A stretch of 38,527 nt of DNA from Firmicutes bacterium UBA5227 (GTDB taxonomy: Bacteria; Bacillota; Clostridia; Tissierellales; Sedimentibacteraceae). Position 1 is the stretch's first letter. Every line of letters starts with the position of its first letter. The stretch is from assembly GCA_002409285.1 (NCBI GenBank), contig DHUT01000043.1, positions 1 to 38,527 on the forward strand, given 5' to 3'. Shown here piece after piece: positions 15,563 to 24,268 of the stretch. A program made the position numbers and the translations under genes. Under the pieces are notes generated by a model. That model did no database searches. It was not told the origin of the DNA and saw nothing but the letters and a program-made list of their open reading frames with translations.

Positions 15563-17314
15563 ATGAAAAAGAAAATGAAAAAAAACACCCATGGATTTAC
15601 ATTAGTAGAGGTTATTTTAGCAGTAGCACTGATAAGCCTCGTTATAATATTAAGCTCAAATATGCTGATATTTGGTACTAATTCGCAAAAGATGACGGTA
15701 AAGGAGTATTCCATTCAGTCTGATTTGAGACGTGCGATCGAGCAAACCAATGAACTTATAAGATATTCAAAGGCTGTTTTTGCAGTTCCGGAATCCTTTG
15801 TATCGCCGGATTCGGCAATGGACCCCGGATGGAGTTATTTGATGGTAAGTCCTGATGGAAAAAGGATTGTAACCATGGAATATGATGACGGCCTTAAAAC
15901 ACATGTGGAAAAGGTAGTGGCAGAGGAGGCGGAAGGAATATTGTATGCTTTGTCCTTCGATAAAGACGAATCCGCAAATGGCGATACAGTTTTAAAATAT
16001 AAAATTCATGCCTATAATTCAGACGGTGCAGGAAATAAAACCGATGAAAAGATAGTTTATGAAACTACAATCGAAACTATCAATGCCATACAAGTAGTTG
16101 ATAAGGGTACTGATTCCTCTCCTTCCATAGCACTGGCATTCAGAAGTGACGGTCAAACATCAGGAAAGGGAAAAAACCAAATTGCGTATATTACAATAAT
16201 CATGGATATTTCCAACAGTATGAATAATACACCCAGCGGTGGCGGCAGCAGCGATTCAGAAACTACAAATTCAAGAGTTGCAAAGGTCAGAAGTGCATTG
16301 ATAGGGGATGGCACAAGTAAAGGAAATGGAATAATTCAGTTATTTTCTAAAGAAGAGAATGTATTTATTTCCTTAGTTCCATTTGCTAATACTGCAAACT
16401 ATCCTTCACCTCATGCAAATTCCAATCCCGCCGGACAGCATCCTATCTATGAGGTTTATAAAGACAGTGATTTAAATTCTTTGATTACTACTATAAAGAA
16501 TACAAAAGCTGACGGACATGATACTAAAAAATATGGTTCCGGTCAGGGAGGAACAAATACAGGTGACGGATTAAGGAGGGCATATTATCTTCATGATACA
16601 TTCAGAACAAGGATGAGTGCTATGGGAACACCGATTAATGATAAGGATCAGGTTCACCATTACACGATTTTACTTGTTGACGGGGTAACCACATTTGAGA
16701 CAGAATACTATAAATATGATGATAATGGATTCTATATGGACTCAGGCAGGAATGAGACCTTTAATAAAAAAACATATAAGAGATTTAACTGGAATACCGA
16801 TTGGAAATCAAGTAAAAAGTCAGACTTTCTGCCGGACGGAAATATGGGATTAGATTATTTATCCAGCTATACACCTCCAAGCGATGCTTTAGAAATAAAT
16901 GGCGCTCCTTATGAAGGCACTATTAATTATAAGGATTATAACTGGTTGTGGGGCTGGAGTAATGAAGGGTATTCTGGAAGAATAGTTGAGTATGGAAGAA
17001 AAAACAATAGCCTTGACAGGATGGTACTGACAGGAAATGGCAGCAGTACTATAAATAATAGCAGCTATGTGAGCTCTGTCGGAAGTAAGATTCAAGGCTT
17101 TGAAGATTCAGCAGGAATCAGAAGTTATATTATAGGATATGCAAGCGGTCTGACTACTAATATTAACTATATCGGCGATAAAATTGGTACAGGAGCAGCA
17201 TATAGATATAAGTTTGATGATCCTAATTTTAATTTGGATGAAATATTTAAAAATATAGCAACGGATATAATGGCGGATTTCTGGTTGGCGGCAGGACCTC
17301 AAATAGTGAAATAG
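15563..17314 (+). CDS. Modular minor pilin carrying a von Willebrand A domain
   Basis: Prepilin of 583 residues, several times the usual size. The leader MKKKMKKNTHG precedes FTLVEVILAVALISLVIIL, a class III/PilW-like pilin helix with Glu at +5. A pilin-like region fills about 30-200. A VWA domain follows: the MIDAS motif DISNS is at 215-219 after a hydrophobic strand (AYITIIM), the MIDAS threonine is probably in GGTNTGDGLRRA (about 330), and the metal-site aspartate in ILLVDGVTT (about 375). VWA domains bind protein ligands through a divalent metal, so this is probably a tip adhesin. ATG 15563 follows AAGGTG. It resembles the modular pilins of Streptococcus sanguinis in design. The next gene starts 13 bases on. 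Confidence 0.87.
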   Translation: MKKKMKKNTHGFTLVEVILAVALISLVIILSSNMLIFGTNSQKMTVKEYSIQSDLRRAIEQTNELIRYSKAVFAVPESFVSPDSAMDPGWSYLMVSPDGKRIVTMEYDDGLKTHVEKVVAEEAEGILYALSFDKDESANGDTVLKYKIHAYNSDGAGNKTDEKIVYETTIETINAIQVVDKGTDSSPSIALAFRSDGQTSGKGKNQIAYITIIMDISNSMNNTPSGGGSSDSETTNSRVAKVRSALIGDGTSKGNGIIQLFSKEENVFISLVPFANTANYPSPHANSNPAGQHPIYEVYKDSDLNSLITTIKNTKADGHDTKKYGSGQGGTNTGDGLRRAYYLHDTFRTRMSAMGTPINDKDQVHHYTILLVDGVTTFETEYYKYDDNGFYMDSGRNETFNKKTYKRFNWNTDWKSSKKSDFLPDGNMGLDYLSSYTPPSDALEINGAPYEGTINYKDYNWLWGWSNEGYSGRIVEYGRKNNSLDRMVLTGNGSSTINNSSYVSSVGSKIQGFEDSAGIRSYIIGYASGLTTNINYIGDKIGTGAAYRYKFDDPNFNLDEIFKNIATDIMADFWLAAGPQIVK

Positions 17315-17326
17315 CAGGTGAGAACT

Positions 17327-18676
17327 ATGAGAAAGAGAAAGGGTTTTACATTAGTGGAAGTTATTGTTTCATTAGCAATATTAGGGATAATTTCTATATC
17401 CTTTTTAGGTGCTGTTTCCTCTCACTTCACCTATATGACATCTACTAAGAGGATAACTCAAAATGCCTTTAAGGCACAAGAAATGATGGAAAATGAGATA
17501 GATGATGCCAAAATAAGAGTTATGTCTCCGTCAGCTACGTTAAATAAGACTAAAATTTTCAATTCCGACTTAGGAGGAATTGAAGTTAAATACGAGGAAG
17601 TTAAAATTTCATATAATAATAAAGATTATTACACATTGGTGTCAAATGTGAGACCGGATCCCTTGGAAAAAATAAGTCTTGAGAGCTTAGGAATAAAGCT
17701 CATGCAGGGGTCTGTTCAAATTGAAAATGATTATTACGGATATGCTGCAGATAATTTTAGCATAGTCGGTAACTTTAACAACAATAACAGCTATAAGTGG
17801 GATCACTTGCTAAATCAGGTTGAATGGTATATCTCTTCCGATAAATTTAATATGCCGTTGCCTAAAAGCCAAAGTGCTGGTTTAAATGATGATGAAGGCC
17901 ATTATTATCCTATATTTCCAAGAGACTATGAAATTTTTTCAAATGAAACTGTTTATAAATTTGGAGCTTCTCAAAGTACCTTCCCTTATATAAAAGATAT
18001 TGCAGGGAGACATCTTATATATGCCGTAACACCTGCTGCGAAATCCGGAAAATTAGGCGAGCGAAAAGTAAGTAAACCAATATTTATCTCAGGATTGACT
18101 ATAACAGACAATCTGATAACCCATTTAGATGCTTCATATATTGATGCTTTATCCAATACAACAGAAGCTCAAAAGTCGGGAACAGACTATTTGTTAAATA
18201 GGTGGTACGATATTTCCAGCGTTATCGGTAAAAGTGCTCCCAATGAAGTTGCTTTACCACCCGATAATGCCTCAAGACCTGTTGTTAACAGGACTGATTT
18301 AGATGATAAATTTATTGGTCAATATGTTCGATTTAATCCCGGGAAATATGTTCAGATTAACCAGGGAAGCTCAGGTGGACAAGTTACAGTTTATGCAGTT
18401 TTGAGAAATAGAAATAATGACAAATCCACATATTTTGTCAATAGAAATAATGAATTATCAATTGAAGTGCCTGCAGCAGAAAATGCAAATCAATGGAATA
18501 TAATTTGTTCAAAGATTACATTAGATGGCACAAATTTTAAGATAGGTGATTCAAGCACAGATATAGCTGAGTTAATTATATATTCCGGCAATATAAGTGA
18601 CGAAAATAATTCGAAGGTATTAGATTATTTAAGCAATAAATATTTTTCAAGTAGTATTATTATTAACAACGAGTGA
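17327..18676 (+). CDS. Modular minor pilin with a LamG/concanavalin-like domain
   Basis: Prepilin of 449 residues. The short leader MRKRKG precedes FTLVEVIVSLAILGIISISF, a PilV-like N-terminus with Glu at +5. Residues to about 250 are a large pilin region that I cannot assign. The C-terminal ~190 residues look like a LamG/concanavalin A-like fold: LITHLDASYIDAL, NRWYDISS, a VRFNPGKYVQIN strand, and an ending AELIIYSGN...KVLDYLSNKYF, which matches the usual end of such domains. These domains commonly bind glycans. GTG 17318 is in frame, but ATG 17327 is better placed after GCAGGTGAG. It forms a pair with the VWA pilin before it and probably sits at the pilus tip. Confidence 0.82.
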   Translation: MRKRKGFTLVEVIVSLAILGIISISFLGAVSSHFTYMTSTKRITQNAFKAQEMMENEIDDAKIRVMSPSATLNKTKIFNSDLGGIEVKYEEVKISYNNKDYYTLVSNVRPDPLEKISLESLGIKLMQGSVQIENDYYGYAADNFSIVGNFNNNNSYKWDHLLNQVEWYISSDKFNMPLPKSQSAGLNDDEGHYYPIFPRDYEIFSNETVYKFGASQSTFPYIKDIAGRHLIYAVTPAAKSGKLGERKVSKPIFISGLTITDNLITHLDASYIDALSNTTEAQKSGTDYLLNRWYDISSVIGKSAPNEVALPPDNASRPVVNRTDLDDKFIGQYVRFNPGKYVQINQGSSGGQVTVYAVLRNRNNDKSTYFVNRNNELSIEVPAAENANQWNIICSKITLDGTNFKIGDSSTDIAELIIYSGNISDENNSKVLDYLSNKYFSSSIIINNE

Positions 18677-18699
18677 TTATTTACCAAGGAGGAAACCCA

Positions 18700-19458
18700 T
18701 TGATTTTACTGATATTAATATACGGACTTGTTATAGGCTCCTTCTTAAATGTATGCATTTACAGGATACCCAGGGGTGAAAATATTGCATGGCCCGGTTC
18801 GCATTGCCCTACATGCAGCCACAGCCTTAAATGGTACGATAATATACCCCTAATTTCGTATTTATTATTAAGAGGTGAATGCAGGTATTGCAAGAGTCAT
18901 ATTTCAGTACAGTATCCTGTTGTTGAAGCATTAAATGCCATGCTTTACATAATTATGTATGCTAAATTTGGATTTGGGGCAGATTTTATATTTTATTCAC
19001 TGATAGCATCATTACTTTTGGCTATATTTTTTATTGATTTAAAGGAAATGATTATTCCCGACAGTTTAGTAGCAGGTGTTCTGATATTATCTGTTATACA
19101 TAAGGCTGTCAATTATTTTTTATATAATCTGCCTTTTGGGTTAATTGACAGCATTTTAGGATTGTTAGCAGCAGGCGGATTATTTTTGATTATAATGATT
19201 GCATCTCGTGGGGGTATGGGCGGAGGAGATGTAACACTTGCCGGTGCATTGGGCTTTGTCTTGGGAATTAAATACATGTTATTAAATGTATTTTTATCAT
19301 TTGTTTTAGGTTCAATTATTTCCATAGCTTTATTGGCAGCAAAAATTAAGACGAGGAAAGACCCTATTCCTTTTGGACCATTTATTGTTGTAGGATTTTT
19401 TATAACGGTTTTGTGGGGACAGGAAATTATAAATTTGTATATTAATTTATCATTATGA
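18700..19458 (+). CDS. pilD: Prepilin peptidase PilD
   Basis: Membrane aspartic protease that cuts prepilin leaders and N-methylates the new N-terminus, 252 residues. The cytoplasmic zinc-binding region has CPTC (C36, C39) and CRYC (C61, C64). The catalytic aspartates are D113 in FFIDLKEMIIPD and D177 in GGMGGGDVTLAG. About eight hydrophobic segments are seen. The start is TTG 18700, because AAGGAGG (18686-18692) stands seven bases before it. The in-frame GTG at 18673 lies over the previous stop and lacks a ribosome binding site. One enzyme probably serves all eight prepilin-like proteins of the locus. Confidence 0.95.
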   Translation: MILLILIYGLVIGSFLNVCIYRIPRGENIAWPGSHCPTCSHSLKWYDNIPLISYLLLRGECRYCKSHISVQYPVVEALNAMLYIIMYAKFGFGADFIFYSLIASLLLAIFFIDLKEMIIPDSLVAGVLILSVIHKAVNYFLYNLPFGLIDSILGLLAAGGLFLIIMIASRGGMGGGDVTLAGALGFVLGIKYMLLNVFLSFVLGSIISIALLAAKIKTRKDPIPFGPFIVVGFFITVLWGQEIINLYINLSL

Positions 19459-19470
19459 GGAGTGATGACA

Positions 19471-20478
19471 TTGAGCGTATTTAATACGAAAAAGACTATT
19501 TCTGTTGAATTCTGTTCGGATGAGGTGAGGGTAGTAGAGGGAAAGTATAATAAGAAAAATATTGTTGTTAATAAATGTTTTACAATACCGGTTCCGGAGG
19601 GTGTATACGGAGATGGAGTAATAAAGGATATGGATGATTTTTTGCATCTGTTGCAAAATGAATTTTCACTTAGGAATATATCTCACTGTGATGTTTACGG
19701 AGTAATAAATTCGTCCAATATAATAATCAGGGAAATAAGGCTTCCGAAGGTTGATGTAGAACAGATTGTTTCAATTTTGAATTACCAGTTAGATGAATAT
19801 TTTCCGGTAAATTCTGAGAACTATGTGGTTCAGTTTATACCTCTTGATGTTGTGAACGAAGAAGGTGTTGAAAAGCTTAATGTTATGCTTATAGGTGTGC
19901 CAAAGTATATAATTGAATCTCATCTTAATTTATTACGGAATTTAGGACTGAAGCCTGTAGTCTTAGATTACGCAGGTAATGCTATAAGCAAGCTGATTGG
20001 TTTCAGTGATAGTATAAATGGCATATATGACAATGATATTACCATTGCCTGTGTGGATTTGGAGCAGGAGAGCACTGCTCTTAACATTACTGACAAGGGT
20101 ATGATGAGCATGTCACGTGTTGTGAATGTAGAAATAAATCCTTCTGTTAATGAGGGCTATTCTGAGTCTTCAGATTATTCCGATGATCAGGATGCTGCCG
20201 TAGCTATCGCACTGAAGAGTGACCTAACAGCAATACTTAATGGAATTGATATGGTGTTTAGATATTATAGCTCCAGACAAGCCCATAAGGATATTGAATT
20301 AGTACTGATTTACGGCAATTACTCTAATATTTCCGGTATAGAAGATTTGATGAGCAGTTACCTGGATAAACCATGTGTCAGGCTTAATGTTTTAGATAAA
20401 GTAAAGTTTTATGGGGATATAGCAAAGTATGCTAATGCCATAGGTGCTCTGATAAGAAGAAATGGGGTGAGGCTATGA
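19471..20478 (+). CDS. pilM: Type IV pilus alignment protein PilM (set 1)
   Basis: Actin-like cytoplasmic protein of 335 residues that binds the N-terminus of PilN and joins the motor to the alignment complex. It starts TISVEFCSDEVRVVEGKY, the ATPase-like opening of PilM, and has IREIRLPKVD, the usual motif in this family, near residue 90. GTG 19462 and ATG 19465 are in frame, but GAGGAG (19457-19462) is too close to them; TTG 19471 has an eight-base spacing and is chosen. It overlaps the next gene by four bases (ATGA). A second, fused PilM-like gene occurs at 24269. Confidence 0.82.
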   Translation: MSVFNTKKTISVEFCSDEVRVVEGKYNKKNIVVNKCFTIPVPEGVYGDGVIKDMDDFLHLLQNEFSLRNISHCDVYGVINSSNIIIREIRLPKVDVEQIVSILNYQLDEYFPVNSENYVVQFIPLDVVNEEGVEKLNVMLIGVPKYIIESHLNLLRNLGLKPVVLDYAGNAISKLIGFSDSINGIYDNDITIACVDLEQESTALNITDKGMMSMSRVVNVEINPSVNEGYSESSDYSDDQDAAVAIALKSDLTAILNGIDMVFRYYSSRQAHKDIELVLIYGNYSNISGIEDLMSSYLDKPCVRLNVLDKVKFYGDIAKYANAIGALIRRNGVRL

Positions 20479-21047
20479 GTGATCTTAATTTTTTTGAACC
20501 CTATTTAGAAAAGCGGGACTTTAAGTTTAATAAAATGATTTTGCTTTATGTTATACTGGTGCTTACTATTGTGGCGGTTGCGTCAGCAGGGGTATATAAT
20601 CAGGTTCAGATAAGCATGCTGAAGGCTCAGGTAAGGGACAGGCGTATAGTTGCTGAAAACCCTGATACAATTAAAAAGTATAATGAAATAAAAGAACTTG
20701 AAAATGAGACGGAAGTTTTAAAAGAAGAAGTAGATAAGATTATTAAGATGGACAAGAATATTGCACAAACTGATATTATAAATGAAAAACTGATTTCTGA
20801 AATTAAATCAAAGATGCCTGTTAATTTATTTCTTACTAATTTCAGTGCAAACGGCAGAGATGTACAAATTTCCGGTGTTGCAAAGAATAGTAAATCTATA
20901 GCTGAATTCAGCAAAGGTCTTGGACTTATTGAGGGCGTTGAATCAGTGTTTATATCAACTATTGATAATTCTGAGGATGCTTATACTTTTGTATTAAATA
21001 CTACTTTTAAGGATGTGAATATAGATGAAAAAGATTCTCAAGAGTAG
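20475..21047 (+). CDS. pilN: PilN-like alignment protein (set 1)
   Basis: Bitopic membrane protein of 190 residues. A short cytoplasmic N-terminus (MSDLNFFEPYLEKRD) resembles the PilM-binding peptide of PilN (normally INLLP). A hydrophobic helix at about 21-42, a coiled coil to about 95 (ELENETEVLKEEVDKI) and a small ferredoxin-like domain with NLFLTNFSANGRDVQISG follow; this arrangement is typical of PilN. Translation is coupled to pilM by an ATGA overlap, and GGGGTGAGG precedes the start. It overlaps the next gene by 23 bases. Confidence 0.82.
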   Translation: MSDLNFFEPYLEKRDFKFNKMILLYVILVLTIVAVASAGVYNQVQISMLKAQVRDRRIVAENPDTIKKYNEIKELENETEVLKEEVDKIIKMDKNIAQTDIINEKLISEIKSKMPVNLFLTNFSANGRDVQISGVAKNSKSIAEFSKGLGLIEGVESVFISTIDNSEDAYTFVLNTTFKDVNIDEKDSQE

Positions 21048-22443
21048 TAATGTTAATTTCAGACCTCTTACTGACAGCGAAAAGCTGTTGCTTGTTCTAT
21101 TGGGTATTGTATTAGTGATCTACTTGTCAAATAACTTTATCCTTGCTCCTCAGGCTGAAAAAGTAAGCAGCCTTAAAGCTGAAGTTTCAGAGCTGAATAA
21201 TCAAGTTGCAACCATGGATGATACTCTGAAGAAGAAGGACAGCATAAAGAAAGAATGGGAAATGCTTCACAGGGAGAAGGATGAAATATTAAAGAACTAT
21301 TTTCCTGTTCTTGACCAGTCTCAGATAATATATTTATTAAATGATTTAATAAAGGACGACAAAGTAAAGATAAGTGATTTTAATTTTGATAATCCTGCTG
21401 AAGAAGCTATGGGCGAAATGGCTGTTCAAAACATGAGTATTTCAGTTCCCTATATCGGAAGCTATGATGGGACAATGAATATTATCAAGTCCTTAGGAGC
21501 AAGTCCGAGAAGAATCGTAATTGATAATTTATCCATGGACAGAGAGAGTGATTCAGATCTCACAGGAAGCATGACCTTAAAGGTATACAGTCTTGAAGGA
21601 ATTGCCGAAACCGATCCGGAGGTAATACCAGTGAAGACTGCCAATGGCTCCGGGGAAGGTTCTTTATTTGCGACCTATGATGGATACAGCGCTCTTGCCT
21701 CGTCCGGCGGATCTGCAGGAGGTGCCATAAGTTCAGGCAGCAACGCAGCGGGGAGTACTGCAATAAATGACAGCGATTATACCAAAGTGTATAGTCTTCA
21801 TGATTTTGAAATCAGAAATTACAGCTTTGTTCCGTCAAATGAATTCATCAAAGGTAATGCTGAGCCTTCCACTATTAAGAAATCCGGGAAATATTCATTG
21901 AGATTTGAGTACAATATGTTTGCCGTTGGTGAAGAAAACAGAGCCTATATTGATTTAGGAAGTGGTATTGATCTGAAATTCCCTCCTGATTCTATAAGCA
22001 TGTGGGTGAATGCCTTTGGGTATTCTCCGGGAGTACTGGGCTTAAGATTCAGAACTCAAGATGGTCAGGATATAGACGTGGTTGCTTCTAATGGAATATC
22101 CTGGCTGGGATGGTCTGAGGTTGAAGCTGTTCCACCCCAGGATTTAGATTTATATCCATTGAAGCTGACTCATATATATTTTGAACTTCCATTTGGCAGA
22201 GATGACATAGGAGTTTTAATTATTGATAAACTTCAGGCATTTTACCCTGTCAATGAGGATTCAAAGGGAAATAATCAACCAATTTATGATTTCTATGTAG
22301 TTAAGCCCGGAGATACGGTAACAGATATTTCAAGACAGATATATGGCACGGTAGCCTACAAGAATGAAATTATGGCAAACAACAGCCTGAGTGCCGGCGA
22401 CATGCTGACGGTAGGGAAAATACTGGTGCTTGTGAGGAGGTAA
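21025..22443 (+). CDS. pilO: PilO-like protein fused to a galactose-binding-like domain and LysM
   Basis: Protein of 472 residues, over twice the usual PilO length. Residues 1-195 are PilO-like: a membrane helix at about 17-37, a coiled coil (SSLKAEVSELNNQV) and a ferredoxin-like domain (MSISVPYIGSYDGTMNIIKSL). A Gly/Ser-rich linker lies at about 215-250. Residues ~255-410 look like a jelly-roll carbohydrate-binding or galactose-binding-like domain (SLRFEYNM, ISMWVNAFG, SWLGWSEVEA, IDKLQAFYPV). Residues ~420-471 are LysM (YVVKPGDTVTDISRQIYG, AGDMLTVGKILVL), which binds peptidoglycan. The start overlaps pilN by 23 bases, which suggests coupling. It could anchor the alignment complex in the wall. 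The middle domain is the least certain part. Confidence 0.8.
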   Translation: MKKILKSSNVNFRPLTDSEKLLLVLLGIVLVIYLSNNFILAPQAEKVSSLKAEVSELNNQVATMDDTLKKKDSIKKEWEMLHREKDEILKNYFPVLDQSQIIYLLNDLIKDDKVKISDFNFDNPAEEAMGEMAVQNMSISVPYIGSYDGTMNIIKSLGASPRRIVIDNLSMDRESDSDLTGSMTLKVYSLEGIAETDPEVIPVKTANGSGEGSLFATYDGYSALASSGGSAGGAISSGSNAAGSTAINDSDYTKVYSLHDFEIRNYSFVPSNEFIKGNAEPSTIKKSGKYSLRFEYNMFAVGEENRAYIDLGSGIDLKFPPDSISMWVNAFGYSPGVLGLRFRTQDGQDIDVVASNGISWLGWSEVEAVPPQDLDLYPLKLTHIYFELPFGRDDIGVLIIDKLQAFYPVNEDSKGNNQPIYDFYVVKPGDTVTDISRQIYGTVAYKNEIMANNSLSAGDMLTVGKILVLVRR

Positions 22444-22446
22444 TGT

Positions 22447-24156
22447 ATGAAAGCTTTAAACAGAATATTATCAATTTTAATAGTTATGTTAATACTTTTA
22501 AATAACGGAATAGTTTTCGCAGCTACTAAAAATGAAAGCGACAGCAAAAGCTATGATTCCGGTTATGATGCCGGATATGACTATGGCTATGACAGACAGG
22601 ACAGCAATAAAAGCGGACTGGCTGCCTACAAGGATAGCTATAAAGATTCGCGTGCCCATAAGAAGCTGAAGGAAGACATAGAGGATTACAATGAGCGTGA
22701 ATTCAGAGAAGGGTTTGTTGACGGATATACAGATGGGCATGATGATGTAGATAATGCCGATGAAGATTCAGATTATGCTACTGACCTGGGTAAGGCTCTT
22801 GGAGAAATCAGCGGTGCAAATGCTTATAACAGCGGTAAAAGCTCTAACTGGAGAACCGCAATCCCCAAAACTAAAAACATAAGTGATATGTTTGGGTTAA
22901 GCAAACAAAGCTCCTCCTACAGAAGCGCATTTATTAAAGCATTTACTTCTGCGTTTAATGAAGGTTATGTTGAGGCTTACGACAGGGCTGCCTACGAACC
23001 TGTCAAGGTGTCACTGGAGCAGGGTGTTGAGGATGGAGAGGACGTTGGAACAATTGTGGGAGCTGCCTATGGCTCTAAAGACTTTTTTGGAGGTTTGGAT
23101 TCCAGTTATAAAAGAGATTTGCCTTCAAGAACGGTAATTGCGCAGCAGTATTCTTTGAATGATGATTCTAATAACTATAAAGATGGATTTATAACAGGAT
23201 TTATCAGCGCATACGAAGAATCCTATAATAAAGCATACAGAGAATCAAATATGGATGAAGCCTTAAAGAAAACAGCTTCAGAGATTATTCCCGTTTCAGG
23301 AGGGACGGCGGCAACTACTGATAAAAGGTTTACGGTGGATGTTCCCTCCGGCACCTTTTACCATGATGTGAACATGAGTATTATTACTTCTTATGATGTG
23401 GAGAGAACAAATTACAGCAATTTAATTAAAGCATCAGACAGCTATACTGTAGTGCTGACAAATTTATCAGGAAATTTGGATGACAGTAAATCAATCAAGC
23501 TGACCTTTGAATATTATGGAGATAGGTACAAGGGAGGCATATACAGACTGCAGGACAACAGGTGGCTGTATATACCAACAGTGATTGAAGATGGCAAGAT
23601 GAGTGCAAAACTTAATCCTAAAAGCTTAAATTCCTATGGCACAACCTTTAGCGCATTTGTAGATAATAATATTCCTGTTTTCCGTGATACAAGGGGACAC
23701 TGGGCAGGTGATGAAATAGATGCATATGTAAGACGCGGAGCCATCAGCGGTTATGGCGATATGTTGTTTAAGCCTGATAACAATATTACAAGAGCTGAAT
23801 TTTTAACATTGCTGAGCAGAACTTTCAACTGGAATTTATACTCATACCAGGGGAATACGACTACTTTTAAGGATGCTGATACTTTCGGTTATTATGGTGA
23901 TGTTATAAACTATGCTACTCAATACAACTATATACACGGATATATTGACGGTACTTTTAAACCCGGAAATCCAATCAGTTATGCTGAGGTGGAAGCTATA
24001 ATGAACAGGGTATTATTTTATAATAATTTCAGATGGTCTGATATAGCCAATAAAATGCTTTATGAGAAAAAAGAACGGTCCGGCAGCTTTAAAAATATGA
24101 ATAATAAAATTACAAGAGCAGAGGTAGCCTATATGCTTTACAATGCAGCAGAATAA
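22447..24156 (+). CDS. Exported SLH-domain protein with Gly-Tyr repeats
   Basis: Surface protein of 569 residues. The signal peptide is about 1-25 (ILIVMLILLNNGIVFA). A Tyr/Gly-rich region with four-residue periodicity follows (SGYDAGYDYGYD near 40, EGFVDGYTDGHD, FNEGYVEAYDRAAYE, YKDGFITGFISAYEESYNKAYRES), probably helical. A beta-rich region (about 280-405) resembles domains with TVDVPSGTF and YRLQDNRWLYIPT. Three SLH repeats lie at about 410-569 (FRDTRGHWAGDEIDAYVRRG, ITRAEFLTLLSRTF, DGTFKPGNPISYAEVEAIMNR, ITRAEVAYMLYNAA). SLH domains bind secondary cell-wall polymer. ATG 22447 follows GAGGAGG, three bases after the pilO-like gene. Its tight position in the pilus operon suggests a pilus-anchoring role. 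Confidence 0.85.
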   Translation: MKALNRILSILIVMLILLNNGIVFAATKNESDSKSYDSGYDAGYDYGYDRQDSNKSGLAAYKDSYKDSRAHKKLKEDIEDYNEREFREGFVDGYTDGHDDVDNADEDSDYATDLGKALGEISGANAYNSGKSSNWRTAIPKTKNISDMFGLSKQSSSYRSAFIKAFTSAFNEGYVEAYDRAAYEPVKVSLEQGVEDGEDVGTIVGAAYGSKDFFGGLDSSYKRDLPSRTVIAQQYSLNDDSNNYKDGFITGFISAYEESYNKAYRESNMDEALKKTASEIIPVSGGTAATTDKRFTVDVPSGTFYHDVNMSIITSYDVERTNYSNLIKASDSYTVVLTNLSGNLDDSKSIKLTFEYYGDRYKGGIYRLQDNRWLYIPTVIEDGKMSAKLNPKSLNSYGTTFSAFVDNNIPVFRDTRGHWAGDEIDAYVRRGAISGYGDMLFKPDNNITRAEFLTLLSRTFNWNLYSYQGNTTTFKDADTFGYYGDVINYATQYNYIHGYIDGTFKPGNPISYAEVEAIMNRVLFYNNFRWSDIANKMLYEKKERSGSFKNMNNKITRAEVAYMLYNAAE

Positions 24157-24178
24157 TTTGTTAATTTTATTTAACAAA
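24157..24178 (+). terminator. Weak AT-rich hairpin after the SLH gene
   Basis: TTTGTTAA (24157-24164) pairs with TTAACAAA (24171-24178). The stem has little GC and no T run follows, so termination would be weak. Confidence 0.3.
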
Positions 24179-24185
24179 AAATACC

Positions 24186-24215
24186 TTGACAAAATATTAC
24201 AAATTTTTATATAAT
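24186..24215 (+). promoter_or_regulatory. Sigma-A-type promoter of the second pilus gene set
   Basis: TTGACA (24186-24191), an 18-base spacer and TATAAT (24210-24215): both hexamers perfect. It lies 53 bases before the PilM-PilN fusion gene and separates set 1 from set 2. Confidence 0.85.
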
Positions 24216-24268
24216 TTACAATACTAAAATGTGTTAAAAATTAACAAAATACTGTTGGGGTATATGCT

